From Chitinophagaceae bacterium (lineage in GTDB: Bacteria > Bacteroidota > Bacteroidia > Chitinophagales > Chitinophagaceae): a stretch of DNA of 38,322 nt. The notes beneath the pieces are model-generated. The model saw only the letters and a program-made list of their open reading frames with translations, did no database searches and had not been told where the DNA came from. The stretch spans positions 1 through 38,322 of the forward strand of contig JAIEQM010000144.1 of the NCBI GenBank assembly GCA_019747705.1, read 5' to 3'. Positions 17,136 through 24,620 of this stretch are shown here, in pieces (positions within the stretch are counted from its first letter, which is position 1; each line of letters starts with the position of its first letter). A program made the translations under genes and the position numbers.

Positions 17136-19046
17136 GTGTTAAGATTTGTACTGTTGAGTTGTATGCTGCTGTGCATGGTGCAGGTGTATGCACAAAAACC
17201 TGCGGCCGCTCCCCCGCCCCGCCCTTCGCAAACAAGCGATACGTTCCGTATAGTGTATATTCCGCATGCTGACCGCTTTGAATTTAAAACTGTTGACTCC
17301 GTAACACAATTAAACATTTTAATAGGCCATGTAGTAGTAAAACAGGGCGGTACTACTTTTTATGCTGACAGTGTGGTGCAAAATGAAAAAACCAATTTTA
17401 TTGAAGCCTTTGGCAATGTACATATCAATGACCGTGACTCTGTAAATATTTATTCTGAATACATGAAGTATGAAGGCAATAAAAAAATTGCCATGTTCCG
17501 TAAAAAAGTAAAACTTACTGACGGTAACAGCACGCTTTACACTGAAGAAATGGATTATGATATGAACGGCAAAGTGGGTGTGTACAGGAACGGCGGTCGT
17601 ATTGACAGCAAACAAACCACACTATACAGCAAACAGGGATATTATTATGCTGACATCAAAGATGTTTATTTTTTTGGTGATGTAAAAATGAGTGATCCTG
17701 AAGTGGCACTGGCCAGTGATTCATTGTTATATAACACCACGAGCGAAGTGGCTACGTTTATTGCACCTACAACCATTAAAACCGGCAAGAGTGTTTCTAA
17801 CGTTCGCAGCGGTTATTATGATTTGAAAACCAAAAAAGCCATGTTTGCCGGCCGCTCCATTATACGTGACAGCGCCAGCACCATTATTGCAGATAATATG
17901 GTGCTGGATGATAAAACAGGTTTTGGCGAAGCCAAAGGAAATGTGCAGTATAAAGACACTGCACAGGGTGTGCTGCTTTTCAGCAACCGTATTTTTTTCA
18001 ACAAAGAGAAAAAGAATTTCTTAGCAACAGAAAAACCGGTAATGGTGGTGGTGCAGGATAAAGATTCCATTTATATTTCTGCAGATACGATTTACTCGGG
18101 TTTAATGAAAGACCTGAAACTGTTTAAAGGAGGTTATCTCAAAGCTTTTGACACTGTAAAAGGAAAAACAGTGATGAATGTTGATTCTTTGCTGCAAACA
18201 AATACACCCCTGCTGGTGAAAAAAGATTCCGTTACAGCAAAGGATTCATCCATCACCCAGCAAAACATCATTAAAAAAGATACCCTTGCAATAACGCCAC
18301 CTAAAATTGAACAACCAATTTTTAAAGACAGCATTTCAACAAAACAACCTGTTCCGGCGATTGTAAAAAAAGAGATCCCTTCTGCAAAAGATTCTGTTAA
18401 AAAAGTTACAGCAAAGGATTCATTGATGCTGAGTACAAAAGCGTTGGTGAAAGATTCCATTAAAGTTGATACAGATACCGTTCGTTTTATTACTGCCTTC
18501 CGCCATGTGCGTATTTACAATGATTCATTGCAGGCCGTGGCCGACAGTATGTTTTATTCCGGCGTTGACAGTGCTTTTCAATTATTTTATGAACCCATTG
18601 CCTGGAGCAAAGGAAGCCAGGTTACAGGCGATACCATTTTTGTTTACACCAAAAACAAAAAACCTTCAAGACTTTATGTGTTTGAAAATGCACTGCTGGT
18701 GCAGAGTGTAAAAGAAGGCGCTGGTTTTTATAACCAGATTAAAGGAAGAACCATCAATGGTTATTTTAAAGACGGCAACCTGGATTATGTAAATGCAAAA
18801 GGAACGGCCGAAAGTATTTATTATGCACAGGACAATGACAGTGCTTTTGTGGGCATGAACCGAACTACTGCAGATATGATTGATTTTTACTTAGAAAACC
18901 GTGAAGCAAAGAAAGTGAAATATACCAGCTCAGTAAAAGGCACTACCTACCCCATCCGCCAGGTGCCCGAAGAACAGAAGAAACTTGAAAATTTTAAATG
19001 GCTGGAGAAAAGAAGACCCAAGAATAAACTGGAACTGTTTCTTTAA
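17136..19046 (+). CDS. OstA/LptA-like periplasmic LPS-transport protein
   Basis: The 636-aa protein starts at a GTG with a clear signal peptide (MLRFVLLSCMLLCMVQVYAQ) followed by a Pro-rich stretch. Residues about 45-330 carry repeated OstA-type strands, such as GHVVVKQGGTTFYADSVVQN, EAFGNVHIND and GFGEAKGNVQYKDTAQGVLLFS, the jelly-roll used by LptA to shield lipid A. A low-complexity linker (about 345-440) repeats KDS words. A second OstA-like segment follows (about 445-620, with AFRHVRIYNDSLQAVADSMFYS). It is far longer than E. coli LptA (185 aa), as is usual for Bacteroidetes OstA-like proteins. With the nearby lptD it points to an LPS-export function. Confidence 0.85.
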   Translation: MLRFVLLSCMLLCMVQVYAQKPAAAPPPRPSQTSDTFRIVYIPHADRFEFKTVDSVTQLNILIGHVVVKQGGTTFYADSVVQNEKTNFIEAFGNVHINDRDSVNIYSEYMKYEGNKKIAMFRKKVKLTDGNSTLYTEEMDYDMNGKVGVYRNGGRIDSKQTTLYSKQGYYYADIKDVYFFGDVKMSDPEVALASDSLLYNTTSEVATFIAPTTIKTGKSVSNVRSGYYDLKTKKAMFAGRSIIRDSASTIIADNMVLDDKTGFGEAKGNVQYKDTAQGVLLFSNRIFFNKEKKNFLATEKPVMVVVQDKDSIYISADTIYSGLMKDLKLFKGGYLKAFDTVKGKTVMNVDSLLQTNTPLLVKKDSVTAKDSSITQQNIIKKDTLAITPPKIEQPIFKDSISTKQPVPAIVKKEIPSAKDSVKKVTAKDSLMLSTKALVKDSIKVDTDTVRFITAFRHVRIYNDSLQAVADSMFYSGVDSAFQLFYEPIAWSKGSQVTGDTIFVYTKNKKPSRLYVFENALLVQSVKEGAGFYNQIKGRTINGYFKDGNLDYVNAKGTAESIYYAQDNDSAFVGMNRTTADMIDFYLENREAKKVKYTSSVKGTTYPIRQVPEEQKKLENFKWLEKRRPKNKLELFL

Positions 19047-19175
19047 ATGTAGTAGTAGTCTTTAGTTATTAGTTGATCATAATAGCGGATGATTGTTTTA
19101 ACTGCATTGTAAGTAAAAGAGTAGCCACTAACTATTACTAACTGACCTGTTGTGATATTAAAATTTTATTTTACA

Positions 19176-19481
19176 GCACCAGAGGTGCGAAATGACAGTA
19201 GAAAAAAATCATTTCAAGATAATGAGAGCCCCATCGGGGCGATATGTTTTTAAACCCGAATATATATCGCCCCGATGGGCAATGTCATTAAGTTAAGCGT
19301 CACCTCGACCGCAGGGAGAGGTCTCATAAATTTCTTACTGACCGAATTTTATGAGATGTCTTCCCGTAAAAACGGGACAAGCCGTTCCTCGACATGACGA
19401 AACGCTTAACTTAATGACATTGCCCGATGGGGCTCTTTATACGTTTTGTTAATTTCTACTGACATTTCGCCCTAACAGGGC
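19176..19481. repeat. Palindromic REP-like intergenic element, interrupted by a MITE
   Basis: Nested inverted repeats span this stretch. GCACCAGAGGTGC (19176-19188) and GCCCTAACAGGGC (19469-19481) are small terminal hairpins. CGAAATGACAGTAGAAA pairs with TTTCTACTGACATTTCG with one mismatch. The inner arm AGAGCCCCATCGGGGCGATAT (19225-19245) pairs perfectly with a right arm that is only complete if the insert at 19280-19431 is removed. The element fills most of the 537-base gap between the OstA-like gene and nhaA; the rest of that gap shows no gene. Confidence 0.8.
19280..19422. mobile_element. 143-bp MITE-like element with 21-bp perfect terminal inverted repeats and 9-bp target duplication
   Basis: The left end begins CAATGTCATTAAGTTAAGC and the right end is its perfect reverse complement over 21 bp. 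The flanks are the 9-bp direct repeat CCCGATGGG (19271-19279 and 19423-19431). The element encodes nothing; its interior carries a second hairpin CTCATAAA...TTTATGAG and CCCGT-AAAA-ACGGG. Terminal inverted repeats plus a target duplication and no transposase define a non-autonomous IS derivative (MITE). A 9-bp duplication is compatible with several IS families, and I do not assign one. Confidence 0.88.
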
Positions 19482-19583
19482 TTTTATAAAGCATACTGAT
19501 ATTTTGTTAATAGCACAACACGTTACTATCTATTTACTAACGACTACCAACTATCAACCTGCATTTTAAAGTATCTTCACCGC

Positions 19584-20747
19584 ATGGCCCTGAATTTTTT
19601 AAAAAGAAATTTTATATCCCCGTTACTGGAGCTGATTCATGACAGCCGGGCCGTGGGTTTTTTGTTGTTGCTGTGTACCATTGTATCATTATTCATCAGC
19701 AATACTAGTTTCGGAAGCAGTTATATCTTATTCTGGCAAACGGAGCTGCATGCTTCTGCTTACCTGCCGCATTCATTACTGCATTGGATCAATGATGGAT
19801 TGATGGCCGTCTTTTTTTTCCAGGTGGGCATGGAAATCAAAAGGGAATTACTGATTGGTGAACTGGCATCAGTAAAAAAATCAATCATGCCTGTTGCGGG
19901 TGCTGTGGGCGGTATGGTGGTGCCGGCGTTGATTTTTATTGCATTCAACCTATCTACAGAGTTTCAGCATGGCTGGGGTGTTCCTATGGCAACAGATATT
20001 GCATTTTCATTGGGCGTAGCGTCATTGCTGGGTAAAAGGGTGCCGGTATCATTAAAAATATTTTTGATGGCGCTGGCCATTATTGATGATTTGGGCGCCA
20101 TTATTGCCATTGCCGTTTTTTATACAGAAACATTCAGCATGATGTATTTGTTTGCAGGGCTGGGCATTTTTACCACTCTGTTGCTGTGGAATTATTTTAA
20201 ACTTCCCTTTGGTTTCTGGAATTTTTTATTGGGCATACTGCTGTGGTTTTGTTTTTACAATTCCGGTGTGCATGCCACTATTGCGGGTGTGCTGTTTGCA
20301 TTTACCATTCCATTGAAACGATTGGAAAGCATAGAACAGGCATTGCACAATTACGTTAACTTCCTCATCATTCCGCTATTTGCACTGGCCAACACGGCCA
20401 TTCTTATTCCGGATGGTTTTGTAAATGATTTAAGCAGCACGCTCAGTTTGGGGATCATGCTGGGTTTATTAATTGGTAAACCCCTGGGTATTGTTGGCTT
20501 TACATTCATACTTGTTCAACTAAAGCTTGGCACACTGGCAAAAGGTATAGGATGGAAACACATGACAGGCCTGGGCTTACTGGCTGCCATTGGTTTTACC
20601 ATGAGTATTTTTATTTCCATGCTTGCATTTAAGAGTTCTTTCACACAGGATATGAGCAAGATGGCCGTTATGATTGCATCACTCACAGCAATTATACTGG
20701 CATATGCATGGTTTAAAATTTTCACAAAAGAAAAAGCTTCAAAATAA
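19584..20747 (+). CDS. nhaA: Na+/H+ antiporter NhaA
   Basis: The 387-aa inner-membrane antiporter exchanges sodium for protons and helps with pH and salt balance. It has about twelve hydrophobic segments. MEIKRELLIGEL, the GVPMATDIAFSLGVASLLG segment with its conserved Asp, and ALAIIDDLGAIIAIAVFY with the paired ion-binding aspartates are all intact. FHATIAGV-like VHATIAGVLFAFTIP and LGLLAAIGFTMSIFIS near the C-terminus also match. Length equals that of E. coli NhaA (388). It stands alone; the small barrel gene starts 40 bases after its stop. Confidence 0.96.
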   Translation: MALNFLKRNFISPLLELIHDSRAVGFLLLLCTIVSLFISNTSFGSSYILFWQTELHASAYLPHSLLHWINDGLMAVFFFQVGMEIKRELLIGELASVKKSIMPVAGAVGGMVVPALIFIAFNLSTEFQHGWGVPMATDIAFSLGVASLLGKRVPVSLKIFLMALAIIDDLGAIIAIAVFYTETFSMMYLFAGLGIFTTLLLWNYFKLPFGFWNFLLGILLWFCFYNSGVHATIAGVLFAFTIPLKRLESIEQALHNYVNFLIIPLFALANTAILIPDGFVNDLSSTLSLGIMLGLLIGKPLGIVGFTFILVQLKLGTLAKGIGWKHMTGLGLLAAIGFTMSIFISMLAFKSSFTQDMSKMAVMIASLTAIILAYAWFKIFTKEKASK

Positions 20748-20787
20748 ATGGCATCATTTTCGGTTGCAACAGTGCAAACCATTTTCC

Positions 20788-21249
20788 ATGCACAAAACAA
20801 TCAGCATTGCAGCCATCATCACCTTTTTATTTCTTTCACTCAGCTCTTCTGCGCAGCTATACAAACATGAAGCAGGTGTGCGGCTTGGCAGCGCAGACCA
20901 GGCGCTTTCAACCGGTTTCAGCTACCGTTATCATATCAATGAAACCAAAGCGATAGAAGGTATTATTAACTTAAAAGATAATGCAAGGGGCATTGGCGCT
21001 TTGTATGAAATCTTTAAACCCATTGCTGCAGTAGAAAGTTTAAGATGGTTTTACGGAGCCGGTGGTTATGCAGCTTTTGAGGGAAATGATGTATTGGGCA
21101 TTACCGGTATTGCAGGTCTTGATTATACATTTAAAGAAGCGCCGGTGAATTTATCCATTGACTGGAAGCCTGAATTGAGTTTTTTAAAAGATGTAAGTTT
21201 TAAAGCATCCACTGTTGCTGTTTCAGTTCGGATTGCTTTTGGAAAATAA
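20788..21249 (+). CDS. Small outer-membrane beta-barrel-like protein
   Basis: This 153-aa protein begins with a signal peptide (MHKTISIAAIITFLFLSLSSSAQ); I choose the ATG at 20788 because the longer open frame back to 20674 lies inside nhaA and is not signal-like. The mature part shows alternating strands with glycine and aromatic girdles (AGVRLGS, TGFSYRYHINE, LRWFYGAGGYAAFEG, VAVSVRIAFGK) and a C-terminus that fits an eight-stranded barrel of the OmpA/OmpW size class. I do not recognise a named family. A strong terminator follows at 21274-21298. Confidence 0.75.
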   Translation: MHKTISIAAIITFLFLSLSSSAQLYKHEAGVRLGSADQALSTGFSYRYHINETKAIEGIINLKDNARGIGALYEIFKPIAAVESLRWFYGAGGYAAFEGNDVLGITGIAGLDYTFKEAPVNLSIDWKPELSFLKDVSFKASTVAVSVRIAFGK

Positions 21250-21273
21250 TTGGTCTGGTTTTCTCTTGGTGTG

Positions 21274-21298
21274 GGCCTGATGTATGTCAGGCCTTTTT
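21274..21298 (+). terminator. Rho-independent terminator after the small barrel gene
   Basis: GGCCTGA (21274-21280) and TCAGGCC (21287-21293) form a 7-bp perfect stem with a 6-base loop, followed directly by TTTTT. It separates the barrel gene from nnr. Confidence 0.85.
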
Positions 21299-21327
21299 GT
21301 TTACGGCAATTAGAGTAAATTTAATGT

Positions 21328-22830
21328 ATGAAACTCCTCACTACATCTCAAATCAAAGAATGGGATGCTTATACCATTGCCCATGAGCCCATTAACTCTA
21401 TTGATTTGATGGAACGTGCCGCCACAAAATGTGCTGAGTGGATTATTCACAATGACTATGCTTCCAAACCACTGCATATTTTTTGCGGCAAAGGAAACAA
21501 TGGTGGTGATGGACTGGCTATTGCAAGATTATTATTACAAAAAGGTGCAAAAGTTACCATCTATGTACTGGAGTTTGGCCATAAAGGCACGGATGATTTT
21601 CAAACCAACCTGCGGCGATTGCATCCGCTCACTTATGATATACATTTTATACAATCAGAAGATTTTTTTCCGCATATCAGCAGCAATGATGTGGTCATTG
21701 ATGCTATGCTGGGCACAGGCTTAAGCAAGCCATTAGAAGGTATTACAGAAAAATTAGTGATACATCTTAACCAGTGCGGCGCCACCGGTATTGCCATTGA
21801 TGTGCCAACAGGAATGTATGCTGATAAAAGCTGCAGGGAGCAAACAGTTTTTCATGCAGCACATACGCTTACTTTTCAAAACCAGAAGCTTTGTTTTATG
21901 ATGCATGAAAACCATGAGGCTTTTGGTGAAGTGCATGTGCTCAACATTCAGTTGCATCAGCAATATGAAGCAACAGCAGAAACTTCTTTTTATTTGATTG
22001 ATGAACCGCTTATAAAATCCATTTATAAAAAACGAAAAGCATTTACACATAAAGGAACCTATGGTCATGCACTGATGCTCACAGGCAGTTATGGTAAAAT
22101 GGGTGCTGCGGTTTTAATGGCAGAAGCATGTTTAAGAAGCGGCGCCGGTTTGGCAACGGTGCATGTGCCGCAATGTGGTTATACGGTTGTACAGAGTTCT
22201 TTACATGAGGCAATGGTGGAAACAGATCATCACCAGTTTCACATTACCCAATTGCCCAAAGAGCTGCACCGTTATACAAGTATTGGTTTGGGACCGGGCA
22301 TGGGCCTGCATGAAGAAACAGCCCGGGTAATTGCAGAAGTATTACACCAAACACATCAGCCAATGGTGCTGGATGCAGATGCGCTGAATTTATTATCCAT
22401 CAAACAAAACCTGCAGGAGTATTTGCATGATGAATGCATCCTTACCCCCCACCCCAAAGAGTTTGAACGCTTATTTGGAAAATGCAGTAATGATTTTGAG
22501 CGTATGCAATTGGCATTACATCAGGCCGTAAAACTCAATGTGTATATTGTTTTAAAAACGCATCATACATTAATTGCGTGCCCTGATGGAAAAGCATATT
22601 TCAACAGCACCGGCAATGCAGGAATGGCCACCGCAGGAAGCGGCGATGTATTAAGTGGTTTACTCACCGGTTTACTGGCACAGGGTTATACCGCAGAAGA
22701 TGCATGTGTGCTGGGCGTGTACCTGCACGGGCTGGCAGGAGATATTGCTGCCACTTCATTATCAAAAGAAGCAATGATAGCGGGTGATATTACCAGGCAT
22801 CTCGGAAAAGCATTTCTTCAACTGCAGTAA
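21328..22830 (+). CDS. nnr: Bifunctional NAD(P)H-hydrate epimerase / ADP-dependent dehydratase
   Basis: The 500-aa repair enzyme restores damaged NAD(P)H hydrates. The N-terminal YjeF_N half (about residues 1-215) epimerises the S and R forms: KGNNGGDGLAIARLL, IDAMLGTGL and AIDVPTGMYAD. The C-terminal ribokinase-like half (about 225-500) dehydrates the S form using ADP: HKGTYGHALMLTGSYGKMGA, LDADALNLL, LTPHPKEFERLFG and the nucleotide-binding NAGMATAGSGDVLSGLLTGLL. Both halves are complete and in the usual order. It is followed 51 bases later by a broken outer-membrane gene. Confidence 0.96.
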   Translation: MKLLTTSQIKEWDAYTIAHEPINSIDLMERAATKCAEWIIHNDYASKPLHIFCGKGNNGGDGLAIARLLLQKGAKVTIYVLEFGHKGTDDFQTNLRRLHPLTYDIHFIQSEDFFPHISSNDVVIDAMLGTGLSKPLEGITEKLVIHLNQCGATGIAIDVPTGMYADKSCREQTVFHAAHTLTFQNQKLCFMMHENHEAFGEVHVLNIQLHQQYEATAETSFYLIDEPLIKSIYKKRKAFTHKGTYGHALMLTGSYGKMGAAVLMAEACLRSGAGLATVHVPQCGYTVVQSSLHEAMVETDHHQFHITQLPKELHRYTSIGLGPGMGLHEETARVIAEVLHQTHQPMVLDADALNLLSIKQNLQEYLHDECILTPHPKEFERLFGKCSNDFERMQLALHQAVKLNVYIVLKTHHTLIACPDGKAYFNSTGNAGMATAGSGDVLSGLLTGLLAQGYTAEDACVLGVYLHGLAGDIAATSLSKEAMIAGDITRHLGKAFLQLQ

Positions 22831-22881
22831 CATGACTTGTATATCTACTTTCGTTCAATGCTTTTTTTAATGGGTATAATA

Positions 22882-23979
22882 ATGAAGCGCTGGTCATCAT
22901 GCGTTTGTTTGTTGCCGGTTGCATTATTGTATTTCTCCACAGCAAATGCACAAACCACGGATACATCAAAAAACGGCAGCAGGCTGCTGGCAGTACCCTT
23001 GCTATCCCGTTCCATTGAAACAGACTGGAGCTTTGGAGCGGGCGGCAGTTTTACTTTTCATACCACAAGAAAAAAAGATTCCACTACCAGGATATCAGCC
23101 ATTAATTTTATAGGTTCTTATTCACTGCGGAAACAATTTATTTTTTTGATACGTGGGCCGGTATTTTTTCCGGGTGAGAAATACATCCTCAACAGCAATT
23201 TTTCCTATAGCTCTTATCCCGATCGTTTCTGGGGGCTCGGCAATCAAACAAAAGAAATCAATGAAGAGGCTTACAGTTTTCGTCAGTATTATGTTTACCT
23301 GCATGCACAGCGTCTGATACGTAAAAAAATATTTGCAGGTATATCGTATGAATTTCAGAGAGTGATTGATGTGGAAGTGCAAAGCGGCGGACTGTTTGAT
23401 GTGCAGGATGTAAAGGGCAGAACTCCTTACCAGGTTTCAGGTTTGGGCATCAGTGCATGATGGGATAAACGTAACAGCACCTTCTGGCCCACTAGTGGCT
23501 ATTTATTTTTTGTATCGGCCACGCATTTTTCTTCCTTGCTTTTATCCAATCATATTTATACCAGCATAGTGGCAGATGCAAGATGGTACCACAGCATCAG
23601 CCGCAAACAAATACTTGCAGTACAGGCTTATGGTTTTTTTAATACCGGAACAGATGTACCCATCAGGAGCCTTGCATCACTGGGCGGGGCTGACAGGATG
23701 AGGGGTTATTTCAATGGCCGTTACCGTGATAATGATTTGATGTGTGTGCAGGCTGAATACCGCTTGCACCTGTTTAAGCGTTTCAGCGCTGTTGGCTTTG
23801 CAGGTGCAGGTGATGTAAATGGAAAGTTCAGCAGACTTTCACTTGCTTATCTGAAATACTCAGGTGGTGCAGGCTTATGTTTTGCCATTAATAAAAATGA
23901 AAAACAGCATATCCGTTTTGATTATGGTACCGGCAAAGACAACCGGGGATTTTATATACAGTTTGGTGAAGCGTTTTAA
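22882..23979 (+). pseudogene. BamA/Omp85-like surface-antigen gene broken by one in-frame stop
   Basis: Starting at the ATG at 22882, a signal peptide (MKRWSSCVCLLPVALLYFSTANAQ) leads into an outer-membrane barrel protein. The frame is interrupted by a single TGA at 23458-23460, after VSGLGISA, and continues without any shift as WDKRNSTFWPTSGYLFFV to 23979. The region after the stop carries LASLGGADRMRGYFNGRYRD, matching the conserved R-G-Y/F loop of Omp85/D15 family barrels, and a C-terminal aromatic strand FYIQFGEAF. Read through, it would be 365 residues. No POTRA domains are visible. Either a recent nonsense mutation or a single sequence error would explain this. Confidence 0.8.
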
Positions 23980-24009
23980 ACAAATAAGTTTTTGAATTAG
24001 ATTTGAAGC

Positions 24010-24333
24010 ATGAACAGCTATTTTAAATTTCTTGATACAAGAGCGCTTGATGAAAAAGCAGCCTCAGGTATATTTCCCTTTGGCCAGAATTTATTTTGGG
24101 ATACACCTGTTCAAAACATCCATCTGCAGCAACATAAACGATACATCATAGAACGTGTGTTAACAAGAGGTTTTCTGCAAGACTTTTACCTGCTTCTTAA
24201 AATCTACACCATTGAACAAATAAAAGAAGCTGTGGTTAAGAACAAAGAACTGGATCCCAGGACCGCTCATTTTTGCAGCGAATATTTTCAAATACCCAAA
24301 GAGCAAATACCTGTTTCATCTTTCTACCATTGA
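24010..24333 (+). CDS. DUF6922-type protein, partner gene of an AbiEii-like toxin
   Basis: The 107-aa protein contains NLFWDTPVQNIHLQQHKRYIIERVL followed by RGFLQDFYLLLKIYTIEQI and the C-terminal FCSEYFQIPKEQ. This pattern is familiar from small Bacteroidetes proteins encoded directly upstream of AbiEii-family nucleotidyltransferase toxins. It is presumably the partner or antitoxin of such a pair, but its role has not been shown. The gene itself looks intact. The toxin gene that should overlap its 3' end is reduced to a short remnant, so this copy is probably orphaned. Confidence 0.7.
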   Translation: MNSYFKFLDTRALDEKAASGIFPFGQNLFWDTPVQNIHLQQHKRYIIERVLTRGFLQDFYLLLKIYTIEQIKEAVVKNKELDPRTAHFCSEYFQIPKEQIPVSSFYH

Positions 24334-24439
24334 AACAGCAACATATCAAACTTTACAAAAACTTTTTTCAATTCCTGAAATAAAAGAAAATTTTGCACTG
24401 GCAGGCGGCACTTCTTTAGCCCTTCAAACAGGGCGCCGT
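24311..24439 (+). pseudogene. Truncated N-terminus of an AbiEii/AbiGii-family nucleotidyltransferase toxin
   Basis: In the frame shifted by one from the DUF6922 gene, and overlapping its end, the sequence reads LFHLSTIETATYQTL, then KLFSIPEIKENFALAGGTSLALQ. The GGT-S-LAL motif is the start of the AbiEii nucleotidyltransferase fold. In intact members it is followed by a GHR-x-S-x-D-(I/L)-D-(F/L)-F metal-binding motif. Here the similarity stops at about TGRRF (24439) and the following 50 codons are unrelated Pro/Ser/Thr-rich sequence. About 250 residues are therefore missing. There is no obvious ATG; a CTG (24311) stands near the expected start. Confidence 0.7.
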
Positions 24440-24545
24440 TTTTTTGCTAAAAATCCATTTCAACCCACTTTTTCCACCAAAACTTTCAACAACAGCAGTT
24501 TTCCCCCAACACTCAACACCAGCCTCATTTTTAGCCTCATTCCCC

Positions 24546-24553
24546 TATCTTTG
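24546..24553 (+). promoter_or_regulatory. Probable -7 element of the hppA promoter
   Basis: TATCTTTG matches TAnnTTTG exactly and lies 67 bases upstream of the hppA ATG. No clean -33 TTTG is present at 18-20 bases, so support is partial. Confidence 0.5.
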
Positions 24554-24620
24554 CCGCCCTTTACCACCATCGCTTTGGCAACGGTGGTCTTGTACTAAAA
24601 ATCAACTTAGAAAATTGTTT

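Noticed and set aside
20674..20787. 38-codon upstream extension of the small barrel protein
   Set aside because: It overlaps the end of nhaA and would bury the signal peptide that starts at 20788.
24419..24446. Possible terminator GCCCT-TCAAAC-AGGGC followed by TTTTTTT
   Set aside because: The stem is only 5 bp and is separated from the T-run by four bases; it coincides with the toxin remnant coding sequence, so it is not called.
24444..24620. 59-codon N-terminal extension of HppA
   Set aside because: It covers the TATCTTTG promoter element and the tail of a toxin remnant, is Pro/Ser-rich and does not resemble HppA; the ATG at 24621 gives the normal N-terminus.
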